A DNA stretch of 43,813 nt from Condylostoma magnum. Taxonomy: Eukaryota > Ciliophora > Heterotrichea > Heterotrichida > Condylostomatidae. The DNA is taken from contig CAKKTI010000088.1 of the NCBI GenBank assembly GCA_920105805.1, positions 12,988 to 56,800 of the forward strand, written 5' to 3'. This document shows, in pieces, positions 1 through 11,017 of the stretch (position 1 is its first letter; each line of letters starts with the position of its first letter). Made by a program: the position numbers and the translations under genes. The notes under the pieces were generated by a model. It ran no database searches. It saw only the letters and a program-made list of their open reading frames with translations, and was not told the DNA's origin.

Positions 1-918
1 GAAGATAAACTGTTAAAAGCATGGGTTAAGGTACATGGAGCCCATAAGTGGAAGTAGTGTGCAAGTAATATAGTAGGCAGATGTAGTAAGTAATGCAGAT
101 AACGTTGAAATGACTGTTTAAACCCTTAAATCAGTAAGCAGAAATGAACAGTTGAAGAAGATCAACTAATTAAAAGGCTTCACGAATAATATGGCAACAA
201 ATGGTCACAAATTAGTTAACATACACCTGGAAGAACTAGTAATCAAGTTAGAAACAGATGCTAATCCAAGAGATTCCGTGAAAAATATTGGGAAAATGCG
301 GAAAATGATTGTACAAGCTATCAAAGCAACCAGTTCCAACACCAAGTTGATAAAAATCAGCATGAACCAATACAACATAATGGAGAAGTACAAAACAACT
401 ATTGCAGCAACTGCTAAGGCATACTAAGTATGTAAAGAGGATTATACAGTCCAAATATCCAAAGGATACCATTCAGTGTAAATACCCAAGGATAAATGTT
501 TAATCCTAGTATGTAGAATATGCAAGGCGGTATTCAAAGTCCAAATATGTAAGGGGTATTATTAAATCAAAACATGTAGCAGCAAACTCCAAGTATGTAA
601 GGTGTCTCATTAAATATGTAAAGGGTATTGTCAAATTAAAACATGTAACAATAAAGTCCAAGTATGTAAGGGGTACTATTGCAACAGTAAAATCCAAACT
701 AATACTGGGGAAATTATAGATAAGATATGCAAGGATAGATTTACAATTAAAACATGCAGCTAGAAATGTAAAACCCAAGTGTATAAGAGGAATAGTATAA
801 CCCAAATATGCAAGATGCCAGGAATTATAGATTTTAGTAATGGATATAATTTTTTGATATAGTTAATCAAATAAAGGGATTATCTACACCTTCAAGGGGT
901 TCTGGCGTATTTAACTAG
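1..918 (+). CDS. R2R3-type Myb DNA-binding protein (5' end cut by window)
   Basis: Frame 1, read with TAA/TAG as Gln and TGA as Trp, gives a near-complete R2 and full R3 Myb repeat in the first ~90 residues. The R2 core ends in a KQCRQRWND block and R3 begins with KWTVEED, followed by GNKWSQI and PGRTSNQVRNR. The Trp of RWND (106-108) and of KWT (145-147) are both TGA, at positions that are almost invariant Trp in Myb repeats. Such proteins bind DNA in the nucleus as transcription regulators. The C-terminal ~200 residues are Gln/Asn/Met-rich and internally repetitive. I place the stop at TAG 916-918 because it is followed at once by TAA and TAG in the same frame; the next in-frame TGA lies about 12 codons further. 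Only a few N-terminal residues of R2 and anything upstream are missing. Confidence 0.9.
424..690 (+). repeat. Degenerate Met-Gln repeat in the Myb C-terminus
   Basis: Imperfect short units recur, coding for variants of SPNMQG, SPSMQG and NQNMQQQ in the Myb frame. At DNA level the motif is close to AAGTATGTAAGG with variable spacing. The repeat is visible only because TAA/TAG code for Gln here. It looks like a slippage-grown, low-complexity activation-type tail. Confidence 0.6.
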
Positions 919-1469
919 TAATAGTGTAGGTTTTAATAAAACACCAAGTCCTGATATCCCTATTTGATGCTTCAAATATATCATAAGTAAAAGCTTTATA
1001 GCCTTAGTCTTACTTAGTCGTTCGATTTTTCATAACTCTACAATATTTAATCTAATTAAATACATATTTTAATAGTAGTCAATTAAGCAGTTTACTGCAT
1101 AATGAATAAATAGTTTGATATTTACATATATAAGATACAGAGAATTTAACCATTTTAAATCTTGATAAAATGATATATATCACTTAACTATCTTCTTTTA
1201 TTTACCATATTAAACAAAATAATGAAAATACTATTTCTGTGGGCTAATATGAATGAAGCGTCATATAATTCTTTAGCATAACAGATTTAGGAAATGCGCA
1301 ATATGAAATAATATAATGTTTAACTTGAAAGCTTTCAATAATCTATTTATTATCTTATATTCTTTTATCTAATTGGAAAAGGATACTGCAGATTTTTACA
1401 ATTTAGAGAGATTAGTTGAAATTATCACAATCAATATTTTAAATCCTTTTTGGCCGGAATTTGTAATTA
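919..1469. other. AT-rich intergenic stretch, no gene recognised
   Basis: Lies between the 3' end of the Myb gene (plus) and the 3' end of a small minus-strand ORF. All frames are open in this code, but none gives a protein-like composition or a recognisable domain. It most likely holds the two 3' untranslated regions and spacer. Confidence 0.5.
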
Positions 1470-1757
1470 CTATATAGACTACAGGAAATTTAAATGATAT
1501 AAACTATTAAAAGTGCTATAGTTAATGTTAAGTTTCCTTAGAAATGTAAATACTTAAGCATATTTTTGATTTTTTATATACTCCATATAATTGTTAAGCC
1601 CTTTTAGCTCGGTGATAATTGTTAATATTTTTCAATTTAGTTTGTAATTCCTGTTGTGATTGTTAGCTCTAGGTTGAAAATTAGATAATACACTTTGTTG
1701 TAAAGTAAAATTTTCCTTATCTTCTAGGTTAGATTCTTAAATAACATATTATTACAT
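1470..1757 (-). CDS. Small hypothetical protein, about 95 aa
   Basis: Starts at ATG 1757-1755, directly followed by two Gln (TAA TAA). It gives a mixed-composition protein with an acidic N-terminus (ESNLEDKENF), a basic, Asn-rich centre (NNHNRNYKLNW, Trp from TGA) and a helical tail. The likely end is TAG 1472-1470, with TAA next in frame; the alternative is TGA about 13 codons later. It is divergent from the receptor gene, with 99 bp between start codons. No family is recognised. The call rests on composition and the ATG and tandem-stop placement only, so it may be spurious. Confidence 0.4.
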
Positions 1758-1856
1758 TTAAGCATAAGAAAACTTTAAGTACACAGAGCAAAAATATTGT
1801 GTCTTTATACTTGAAATGCTTAAATACCCTGTTCGAACTTATTAATACTTTTTAAA

Positions 1857-4800
1857 ATGGAGCCTCTTTTGTATTCCTCTAGGACAAAATTAATCATAAT
1901 CCTCTTTATGCTTAGCCTTCACACTTAAGCTGCTTAAACTTTATAGATTTCCGTTGTCTACTCTCATTCATCATAAAAAGATGAAATTAATGAGTTGAAT
2001 CATTATCTCAACAGCATGATAAGCAAACTTGAATCTATAGATATACGCTCTTAAATCACTCAAATTGCTTCCCTTAGTAATCTTTTACAAAAACGCTAAA
2101 TAATGCTCATTATTGATCAAACCAACAATAGTCAGGATGAATTATAACTGGCCAGATTAGCTTAAGCTTTTGAAATTTCAATAATTTTACCAAATAAGAA
2201 AACTAGCTCTCAATTTTCATTTAGAGTTGAATCAAATGGATAGGAAGTATATGAAGCTGTAAGGAGCATTACTAGTTTCCTGGGATGGAATGAAGCAAAT
2301 CTGTGTGCAGGACTTGATGAAATTAGTTAAAAGATACATAAAGAGCTTTACAAAGATTTACTAATACAGGAAAGCTTAATTTTGCATGATTTAGACTAAT
2401 GGGCTATGGATTAAATAGTAAGTAGGATAATCAAAGCCAGTGGTAAAAATCTGATGATAGTTTCATTGGATAATTAGATGAGTTAACTATTAGTGAGTAG
2501 CTTAATCAAAAAGAGACTTTGGAAAATTCCCTTCGGGTTTTTGTTTGTAAGCTAACATACAAATTAAATCTAGTAGGATGGAGCTTTGATAATACAGCAA
2601 TCAGGATTAGAACTATATTAAGAGTTGTAGCATGGCAATAAAGCTTAACTACTTATTGTATAATAATTAATTGATTCCTTTGAGTTAATGTAAAAAAAGT
2701 TAAATATAGCAACCATATACGATATATTGCTCAGAACTTTTCATAATGATTAAAAATTACAACAATTTGATATAATAAATATACAGTCAGGGAAGAGAGT
2801 AATTGTTGGAAATATAAAAAACAATATAGTCGAAATAAACAACAATCTACTTTTCCCTGGAAATAGTAAAATAACTCCTTTACCTCAAACAATCAGCCTG
2901 CAAATAAGCTTTGGATCAGGATCATCAAATGGAAATGGAACTCAGCTGCTAACTAATACTATTGCGTTTCAAGGCGCTTAGTACGGAATAGATTAAATGA
3001 ATGCATAAAAATCGATTTTAGCTAATTTTAACTTAAATTACTCGGAATTTGACTGTGGAGCTTTATTCATTTAAGTTGAGTCCTAAATTAGATGTTTTTA
3101 AGAAAAATTAGATTAGTTAGGACTAGCATATTTGCCTCCTTATACAGGAGCCTCCATACCTCCAACAACTTAATCTCTTAACTAACTGAATAGCATTCTC
3201 CCTATAGTTGGTGCAATAAATAATACCTCAAGTTTGTCTAGTATTGATGAGTACCCGTATTTTGTAAGAATTAAAGTAATAACAAACTATTTAAGCTCTT
3301 ACCTTGCATTCTCATTAAGACTACTACGGTGGAGTTATATCAATGTAATATACTCAAATGATACTTGAGAATAGGATTTCTATGATGAGTTTGAAATAAG
3401 TGCAAAAAGAAATTATCTTACTATCCAAAATGACAAAAGTTTAAGACAAGTTGATAAAAATCTAGAAATAGCTAAAAAGGAGCAATTTTATGCTATTATA
3501 CAAGAAATAAGACGGAATAGAGTTAGACTTCTGGCTGTTTTTTGTCAGGATGATCATATGAATGAGTTTTTAGTATAATTGTATGATTAAGGTTTTAGAA
3601 GATAAGATTTATAGCTTGTTTTTATCAAAACAGGTTGGTATTAATCAATTGTTTCATAAGATGATCTAGAAAATATTGATAAAATACGAGAGTTTGTATG
3701 GGACTCCTTTTTACTGGATATGACATCCTGAAATGGAGCACTAGGCCAAGATGTTTATAATAATCTAGAAAGTATTTACAATCAAACCCCTATTACATAC
3801 CAATGCAATTTCTACGACTCGTTTTATACAGTTGCATATGCTATAGACTGGAATATTCTAAGAGGCAATGATAACGAGGATAAAGATGTACTAATGCAGA
3901 CCATTCGGGAATCAAGGTTTAAAGGATGTACAGGTTTAGTAATGTTTGAAAAAGAAATCAACAACAGATAAGCTGACATTTTTGATTTGTTTTAAAATAT
4001 TGAAGGATAGGGCCCAACAAAAGTCAGTGAAATTGCACCTTTTTCTAGTATATTGATTACATATGTCCAGCCTATTCAGTACAATGGGTCAACTATAAAG
4101 CCAAACGATATTATTGATATTAGTTAAGAGTGCGCGTATGCTGAGGACGATGTTAGTAGCTTTACAAATGGAATAGTGTTACTCATAATGATTAGTATTT
4201 TTGTATTGCTTATGACTTCCACTGTAACCTTTATGATCTGAAGGCGTTGGTGGAATTTTAGAATTTTAATGTTATCGTAAAGCAAAGAGATCTAAGTAAA
4301 AGATGCAATGGTGATAATCACTATTTTTATAGAATTTTTCTAATTTATGTCATAAGGTCCTAAATTTGACCATATACTGCCCTTTATAGATTAAATTTCT
4401 AGCAGTGTTAGTTTATAGCTGGAAAATATCATCCAATACAGTGAGAGTCATTACTGGATACTGTTTTATACAACTTTAGGAGTAGCAGGGTTCTGGCTAT
4501 TATACTCTACTTTTGTTATATGCAAACTTGAAATAAAGTTGCAAAGGTTTTTTATTATTAGAGTTTTAGAAGACTTAGGAGACGTTGTAATGCCAGTAAT
4601 AGGTAATTTATGCTATCTGCCTATGATTTCTATACTTCTATCAATTTTCATATGTGACAAATCTACAAATGACTCTTTTGATACTTCCTATCTGCAAGGA
4701 GACTGTAATTAATAATGCTGGACTGAATTCCATACTATGATTTCTATGCTAAGTGGATTAGGACTGATCGTGTATGTTCCCTTATCAACTTATATGAGAC

Positions 4801-5345
4801 CTCTATGGTAAGAGTTTCAAGCCGGGCTAAGTTTACTAGCTTTTCCAAGATTTGTTATGCTAAAATCAATATTTCAATGTATAATAGTTGTTTTAAGAAT
4901 TTCAATAGAAAAGTATAGTTAATTAGCTCATGGAGTGATACATTCAATTTTAATGGGACTGTTTTTATTTTATGCATTTAGATTCAACTGCTATAACTAT
5001 GGAAGAATAAATGTGATACAAGCTCTAACTATTATGGCTTTATTCTACGAATCCGTCATATCAACATTAAGCTTTGTAGTATTGACCGATTATTTCAACA
5101 TTTGGAGTATATTATTAATTATTGGATGGGTTTTAATGGCCATTACTATGATTATTATCATGTACAAAAAACATGAGTAGTACTTGTATAGAAGGCCTGC
5201 TAAGGATATAAAACAGTTATATAGATTTGCATTTACTTGTTTAGATAAAAAGCACTTTGAAGGAATAGACCCAAGGTTGAATCTTGCAAGAAATATGAAC
5301 TCAACTGAAAATGTAGCAAGTGTAGGCTATATAATAAAAGAATGA
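1857..5345 (+). CDS. Large receptor: tandem PBP1/ANF-receptor-like ectodomain plus polytopic membrane domain
   Basis: About 1162 aa in one frame with no intron needed. ATG 1857 opens a signal peptide (KLIIILFMLSL core, cleavage near AAQ). Two periplasmic-binding-protein type 1 folds follow. The first (residues ~30-340) shows IMLIIDQTNN, a FRVE...AVRSITSFLGW block and a second lobe. The second (~345-760) shows YPYFVRIKV, LRWSYINVIYSND, FKGCTGLVMFE and YTVAYAIDW, as in ANF_receptor domains of class C GPCRs and receptor guanylyl cyclases. Residues ~770-1095 hold about nine hydrophobic segments, with the charged MIWRRWW after the first. No kinase, cyclase or Cys-rich linker is seen. It is probably a plasma-membrane chemoreceptor for small ligands; the membrane part resembles C-termini of other ciliate surface proteins rather than a clear 7TM GPCR. 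The stop is taken as TGA 5343-5345, followed by TAG. Confidence 0.8.
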
Positions 5346-5436
5346 TAGTTTAGTAAATAGATACTTTGAAATTATAACCTGTATTACACATATATACTTT
5401 AGTTTAAGGTTATTAAAAGTTAATTATGTTACTAAA

Positions 5437-7170
5437 TCATAGTAATTTTGTTTTATGATACTTTTAAAGCAAGCTCCAGACTTTGCGGTCAACTTTTCCA
5501 TTGATGCTTAATCCATTTTGCTTTTGAAACTTCTTAACATATTAGATAGTCTTTTTTCCGTAAAAACTTTCTCCAATACGCTTTAGATTAAGTGCATTGC
5601 ATAATCCATGATGCAACTCATCAATCTGTTCCTTTGAATTCTGATTACCTTTTTGCATTATAATTTCAGTTTAATTTTCATAACTAGAATGATGACTAGA
5701 ATTTGTAGTAGACCGATAATCGCAACTTTTAGCTCCTTGTGCTGATAGTGCATTGCTTTCAGGATTATTTTTATAATGTTTTTCTATTTTTTCTCTAATA
5801 ATTTTATCTATATGACTAGCAATAGAGTTAGTAAAATGTATATAAGATTTTAATATAACCTAAGTTTTCTCACTTATCTCCTTAGGATCATTAAACTATG
5901 CAGATAGATTAATTGTTATATTATACTTTTTTTTGGTAGAGTTGTCTTTAAGAGCTACTTTGAAATTAATTTAAAAACAATCATCCATTGATTATTAACA
6001 CTCTGTTTCTCTAATATCTATCTTTATTTCGGATTATGGACTTCCTAGACCATTCTATGAATCTCTAAGAGATATTAAACAAGGGCAAATTAGTTCAGGT
6101 ATTTCAAGACGTTCATTTCTAGTAAATTTTTCCTTGTTAGTCTCAAAACTTTCATCATTAGTTTTTATATAATTAGCAGCTAGATCTCCAAATGTACATT
6201 TATCTATTATCTTTTAATTTAAATTTCTTACAGTAGCTGGAGAAACTTAATTAGGATCAACACAGATTATTCTATTGTCATCTTGTAAATTTATTTCTAG
6301 AAATGGATGATTTAACAAGTCACTAGCATTAGGTCTTTACTCAGGAGGTCCAATGCAAACTTCTATAAAATCTTTTACTTCCATATCATAAATTTAGTCT
6401 AAAAGCTTAGGTTTTATGCCATAAGTAATTCTGTAGTAAATCTACGCTATACTAGAGCATTCCTCATAGACAGTTCTTCCAGTGCACAGCTCCAAAACAA
6501 CTAATCCTAGGGCGTATATATCAACTAAAGTAGTTTATTCTTCTTAAAAGATTTCAGGGGCTATATATTTAGGAGTTCCTACAATAGTATTGAATTTTTT
6601 GCTTGTAAGATGCTTACTAAGTCCAAAATCACCTATTTTTAACTCTCCTGTATTAGAATTAATGAAAATATTATCTGTTTTTAGATCTCTGTGAACAATA
6701 GGATATGGCTATTGAGTATGCAGATATGCTAATCCTTGAAGCAATAATATACACCATTGCTTTATAACGCATAGACGGGGTTATCCAATTTCTATTAAAT
6801 AATCTTTTATGGACCCTCCTGTCATTAGCTCTGCAATAAAGATAAATTCCTATTTTTCTTTATTATCCCATGCACTTATAAATGTTACTAAATTTGGGTG
6901 ATTAAGGTCTTTCATTAACTATACCTCTTTTAGTACTTACTTTTTCTGATTGATAGTAAGTCCTATAGTTGAAATTGTGCATCAAGCTACTTGCTTACCA
7001 GTGGAATGCTGTAATGCTTTTCACACTACTTTTTAGACTCCTGAGCCAATTTTTTAATCATAACGAGAAAAGTTCCCGTCTGGAGATATTTCTATAAACT
7101 TATTAATAGAGGTAGTAGTTTTAGAAGGGGTAAATGAATTTTGGTACTAGTCCAAATTATCATCAGCCAT
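5437..7170 (-). CDS. WNK-like protein kinase with C-terminal peptidoglycan-binding-like domain
   Basis: 577 aa from ATG 7170-7168. The kinase domain (residues ~35-300) has HRDLKTDN (160-167), DFG (181-183) and GTPKYIAPE. The usual VAIK lysine is replaced by VAWC (61-64) exactly as in WNK kinases, and K47 in the glycine loop aligns with the WNK lysine that replaces it. W50 and W63 are TGA. Residues ~400-470 resemble the PF2/OSR1-C-like domain of WNKs. The last ~50 residues (FYGKKT, VKKFQKQNGL, INGKVDRKVW) match the PG_binding_1 fold, an unusual addition. WNK kinases sense chloride and osmotic state and act on OSR1/SPAK-type kinases. The stop is taken as TGA 5439-5437; a TAA lies seven codons further. 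Convergent with the receptor gene, 91 bp apart. Confidence 0.9.
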
Positions 7171-7392
7171 TATATTAAAATTGTTAAATAGTACTTATAT
7201 CTAGCTTTTATATAGTGGTAATCTAGATTTTATAGCTATACAAGGAGAAAACTTATTTATATTACTCTATATACTAAACTTAGCATCTATTATGCAAACT
7301 GGTCGGTATACAAAACGACTCATATTTAGCAGTTTCTTCCAAAAATGACCTAAAAAAACTTAATTATACGAAAATTTTATTAGTAAACAAAA

Positions 7393-8736
7393 TCATCTAA
7401 TCATTCTCCACATATCGCTACTTTCGGCCGTTTCCTCTATCTCTCTATTAGGAAATATGTTTCAGAATCTTAAGGTTTCGTCCCCAGCCCCAGTAACGAC
7501 AGTTTACCCATCAGCAGACATTGCCAAATACAGCACTCTAGAACTATGTCCCATCAATACGGCTAACTTCTACATCTTTGGGTACTTCCATACAATTACT
7601 TGATTCTACGAGTACCCATGGGTTGACACAATTTCCTACGACTACTTAGAGAACATTAAGTTGCATACCTATGAATCCGTTTCTACCTTCTTAACACATT
7701 CATTAGCACAAGTGTTCCAAAATCTTATTGTTCTATCAGCAGTGCCTCCTCCAGAGGCAAGTAATCCATATTAGTGAGGTGACCAGGCAATAGCCTTAAC
7801 AGCAGCTGTGTGTTCATTGAACTTAGCCACAGGACTAGCTGAGTTGAGGTTCCATAGGATCAGTTTATTATCATTTCCCCCTGATGCTAGTTGTTATCCG
7901 TCAAACGACCATTTAAGACCGCATACTTCCTATCTATGGCCAATCAGTCGGGCTAGGTATGTATCAGGAGCTCTTAAATCCCTGTGTAGGATGCTTCTAT
8001 CTCGAGAGCCTGATGACAGTAAGTAGTTATTCCAGCTTAAAGCACTAACTCTGGCCGTATGGCCAGAGAATCTTCTTATTTCTTATTTTGTGGAAACATC
8101 GTATATTAGTACTTTGCCTGCTGAAGTTCCTACAGAGAGATGGTTACCAGTGAAGCTTCAAGATACCGAGGCCACTGTGTCGTTAGGAAAATCGCATAGA
8201 TGGGAAACTGACTATGAGGCAGCTGACCATAGATACACTGAGTTTTATAGTCCTACTGCTAGATTGTCTTAGGAGGACCAGTCTACTAAATTAAGATAAA
8301 AGTCGTCTTATAGCTAAGGGGCATCTAAAATCTTAAAAGGTGTTTTTGTTATCTTTCTGTCTATATTCTAAGGAATAGTGCTGGGGTCGAATTAAGGCAC
8401 TAGAGGAGTGTTTTCCTTGTTTAATATCTGTTATTGCGGTCTGTATCTTAGTAAGTTATTATTATGCATTTTTGGACCTTGCAGTTAATTTGTGATTTCA
8501 TGTCCAAATAACTAATCCGCTAGTAAGTTATTAAAAACAGAGTTCTCATCTTACTAAGAGTTTTGTATGTCAAATTGATCTGCTTTCTCAAATGCATGTT
8601 TTAGGTTGCTTGACAGTCTGTTAGGAATAAACCTTCCTCCGTTATAGTCTTCATTTAAAGGACTGCTACTCTTTGTACTGCCGGAGTGTGGAGTTCGGAC
8701 TGGCGTTAAAAAAGATTTTTTGGGTGTAGACTTCAT
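7393..8736 (-). CDS. CDH1: Cdh1/Fizzy-related WD40 activator of the anaphase-promoting complex
   Basis: 447 aa from ATG 8736-8734. The N-terminus carries the C-box (GRFIPNR, 34-40) that docks on the APC/C. The KILDAPQLQDDFYLNLVDWS block that opens the propeller follows, then seven WD40 repeats with GHTARVSALSW, SGSRDRSI, GHRQEVCGLKW, SGGNDNKL, AVKAIAWSPH, SGGGTADRTIRFWN, STHGYSQNQVIVWKY and GAGDETLRFWN. The protein ends in Met-Ile-Arg, the Ile-Arg tail needed for APC/C binding, directly before TGA 7395-7393. Inside the gene TGA encodes Trp at SVSWS and RFWNI, both conserved, so TGA has two meanings in one mRNA. Cdh1 targets mitotic cyclins for destruction in late mitosis and G1. It lies downstream of, and in frame with, the protease gene. 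Confidence 0.97.
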
Positions 8737-8814
8737 AGAACGTTAAATTTATAAATGGATTTGCTTTGTAAGCTTAAGATACAGTTAAGGAAGTTTAAGT
8801 AAATGGTGCAGTTA

Positions 8815-10167
8815 CTAAACTTTAAAGGATGAGCTGTCGTCTTCGATTGAGTTAATATTAGATAGTTCTTGCCTTTTGTGAAATTTTTGTAGTAAGTAGG
8901 TTAGCAGGCCTATTGCTAGTACTGAAATTATTACAAAGATTATGACGATTTTTGATATTCATTAATTGTTCTCCGGCATGTCGACTATATGTGGGATGTT
9001 GGTTCATTTGTGCAAGGTATGTGGATCACAAGTGGAATAAGCAAATCCTATTTATTATTAGTCCTTTTAGAATATGAAATCTTTGCCCATCATGAAATTA
9101 GCTCCTAATACATTCAGTCTACTTGAGTTTTTATAAATTCCTATACAAATTTAATCAGGGTGATCAAAAATATGGAAAAGGTAGTTCTTTGGCTCGAACT
9201 TTATTCATATTTTGTCTATTTATAACTCAATTAAGGGGAAGGTTTAATAGAATTAATCAATGTTTTAAAATTTGCTTGAATCATAGTTATAGCAGTAATG
9301 ATGCTGGCTGTAAATAGATATTTAGTCTCCTTTGCAATTTTAAGACTATTAACAAAATTGAGTTATATATTTCCAAACTAGAGTGTATAGGGTGTAAGTG
9401 AAATAAGTAAATGTTGTCCCAGAATCAATGATTGTACCTGTTTAGTACTAGTTTCCAAAGTTCCCTTTATCAAGTTGTAATTCTTATTCATCAACTTTAA
9501 TGCTTTGGAGATCTACTGCATACATCTCATTAGTATAACTTTTTAATTATTACACTTCATTAGTATGCAAGCTTGAATTAAAGCCTCCTATTGTAAAAAT
9601 GCCGTTGTCTTTCCCCAGGCAAATAGAAAATACCTTTTACTGTATATAATTGTAATTGTACATATCATCTATAAAGATATTGAGATTTTGATTCGGGGCT
9701 AATCCCATTATTCCATCGGCCAATTAAGTTTTAAACAAATTTGTTTCTTTACTATGACAGCCAAATATAGTTTTAAAAGGTTATTCAAGATTATCACCAA
9801 TTATCATATAGTCTTAAACAAGTACCCCTTGTATCGAGCTTCCCTCTTAATACGACTGCGAATAATGACATTAATTATTCTTACAGCTCTAACACTTATC
9901 TACTTGATTACATTCAACTATTTCAGAAGAGTTTGAGTGTTTATAGTCAAAGTACGGATCCATGTGATCCCCACAGTTGGTACATTTTTGGCATGGAAAA
10001 GCAGTGATATGTGATCCTGTATCAATAATCACAGTTTCCCTCTTTGACTCATTCCCTACGATTACATCGATAAAATAGTAGCCTACATCATCAATATTAC
10101 CATATATAAGTGAGTGTGTAAAATTTTAAGCAAGTATTCCAGGAATTAACAATAATAGTAATTTCAT
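8815..10167 (-). CDS. Membrane-anchored pepsin-like aspartic protease
   Basis: 450 aa from ATG 10167-10165. A signal peptide (MKLLLLLIPGILA) is followed by an A1-family fold with both catalytic motifs intact: DTGS (D49) and DSGT (D248), plus DGIMGLAP and FTIGGFN. A CxxC...C pattern after the first Asp suggests disulfides. After LGANFMMGKDFIF and GFAYSTCD comes a single membrane span (IVIIFVIISVLAIGLLTYLL, ~405-427) and a short Ser/Asp-rich cytoplasmic tail, so this is a type I membrane protease of the secretory, lysosomal or surface compartments. The end is TAG 8817-8815, followed by TAA. Without these stops the frame would run 26 codons straight into the Cdh1 start. It is divergent from the ATG27-like gene with only 7 bp between start codons. 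Confidence 0.93.
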
Positions 10168-10174
10168 ATTATAA
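10168..10174. promoter_or_regulatory. 7-bp spacer between divergent start codons
   Basis: Start codons of the aspartic protease (minus, ATG 10167) and the ATG27-like protein (plus, ATG 10175) face away from each other across 7 bp. Both starts are supported by signal peptides beginning at these ATGs. Promoter elements and 5' leaders of each gene must therefore lie inside the other's coding region, or transcription starts within a few bases of the ATG. Confidence 0.7.
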
Positions 10175-10939
10175 ATGATTTACCTCTTAATAACAATTGC
10201 CCTGAGCTAAACCTCAAAGTATTTGAAGAATGTAAACACTAAGTACAATTGGAAATCATTGGCCAAATTGTAATATATACTCAGATCACCTTTTACCGTT
10301 TACCCTGAAGACAAAATAATCTCGGATACAAAATTAATCATAGATTTTTCAGGAAGTCTTAATTATCCCTGTGCTGAGTAATTTATAATTAGTTCTGATA
10401 CAATTGCTGTATAGGTTACTGAAAATTAAGGATTGGTAGAGAAATGCTCGAAAGTAGGACTACAGTCTTAGTTATTATTGCGACCTTTGTATAGAAGGGA
10501 TCCTACTAATGGTTTTATTTTAAATTATGAAGGAGGAGATAGATGCTATGATCCTGCCATAAATTATTGGAGATAAAAGGAATTAGAAATTAGATTATAT
10601 TGCGATGATAAATAAGAGGCTAAGTTTTAGACTGCACGTGGGTATACTGAGGATGACTGTGAGATCTTCTTAGAGATGTACAGTCCTGCTGGCTGCGGGG
10701 AAATATATAGCTACTGGAGAAAGGGGGGCTGGTTTATTATTTATTGGGGGTTAGGAGCATTGGTTTTATACTTTATTGGAGGATGTGTATATCTTTATTA
10801 TTAAGATAAGTAGTAAGGGTTGCAAATTCCCCATAAGTGGTTCTGGAAGGAGTTTTATCTAAACATCAATGCAGGGTTTAAGCTTTCCTATGATATTATG
10901 ACAAGATCGACTAGAGATAAAAGTTATGAAAATATTTAG
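10175..10939 (+). CDS. ATG27 / mannose-6-phosphate-receptor-homology (MRH) membrane protein
   Basis: About 254 aa from ATG 10175. A signal peptide (MIYLLITIALSQT) precedes a luminal MRH-type domain with GFILNYEGGDRCYD, ELEIRLYCDD, and CEIFLEMYSPAGC just before the membrane. These match the disulfide pattern of ATG27 and cation-dependent M6P receptors. One membrane span (WFIIYWGLGALVLYFIGGCVYLYY) leads to a short cytoplasmic tail ending in SYENI, a YxxPhi-type sorting signal. Such proteins cycle between Golgi, endosome and vacuole; ATG27 carries membrane for autophagosome formation. The stop is taken as TAG 10937-10939, but TAA 10943, TAA 10952 and TAG-TGA 10967 follow in frame, so a few more residues are possible. 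ATG8 lies 1.4 kb away. Confidence 0.8.
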
Positions 10940-11017
10940 GTTTAAATTGAATAAAGTGTTTTTTTGTATTAGTGAAACATATGTAATATCTTTACAAATA
11001 TAGTTAAATTTTGGTTA

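Noticed and set aside
191-427. Plus-strand frame-2 78-codon ORF and overlapping minus frames
   Set aside because: Shadows of the Myb gene, whose frame 1 carries the conserved R2R3 residues.
7808-8272. Plus-strand open frames over the WD40 region
   Set aside because: Antisense to Cdh1, which is certain on the minus strand.
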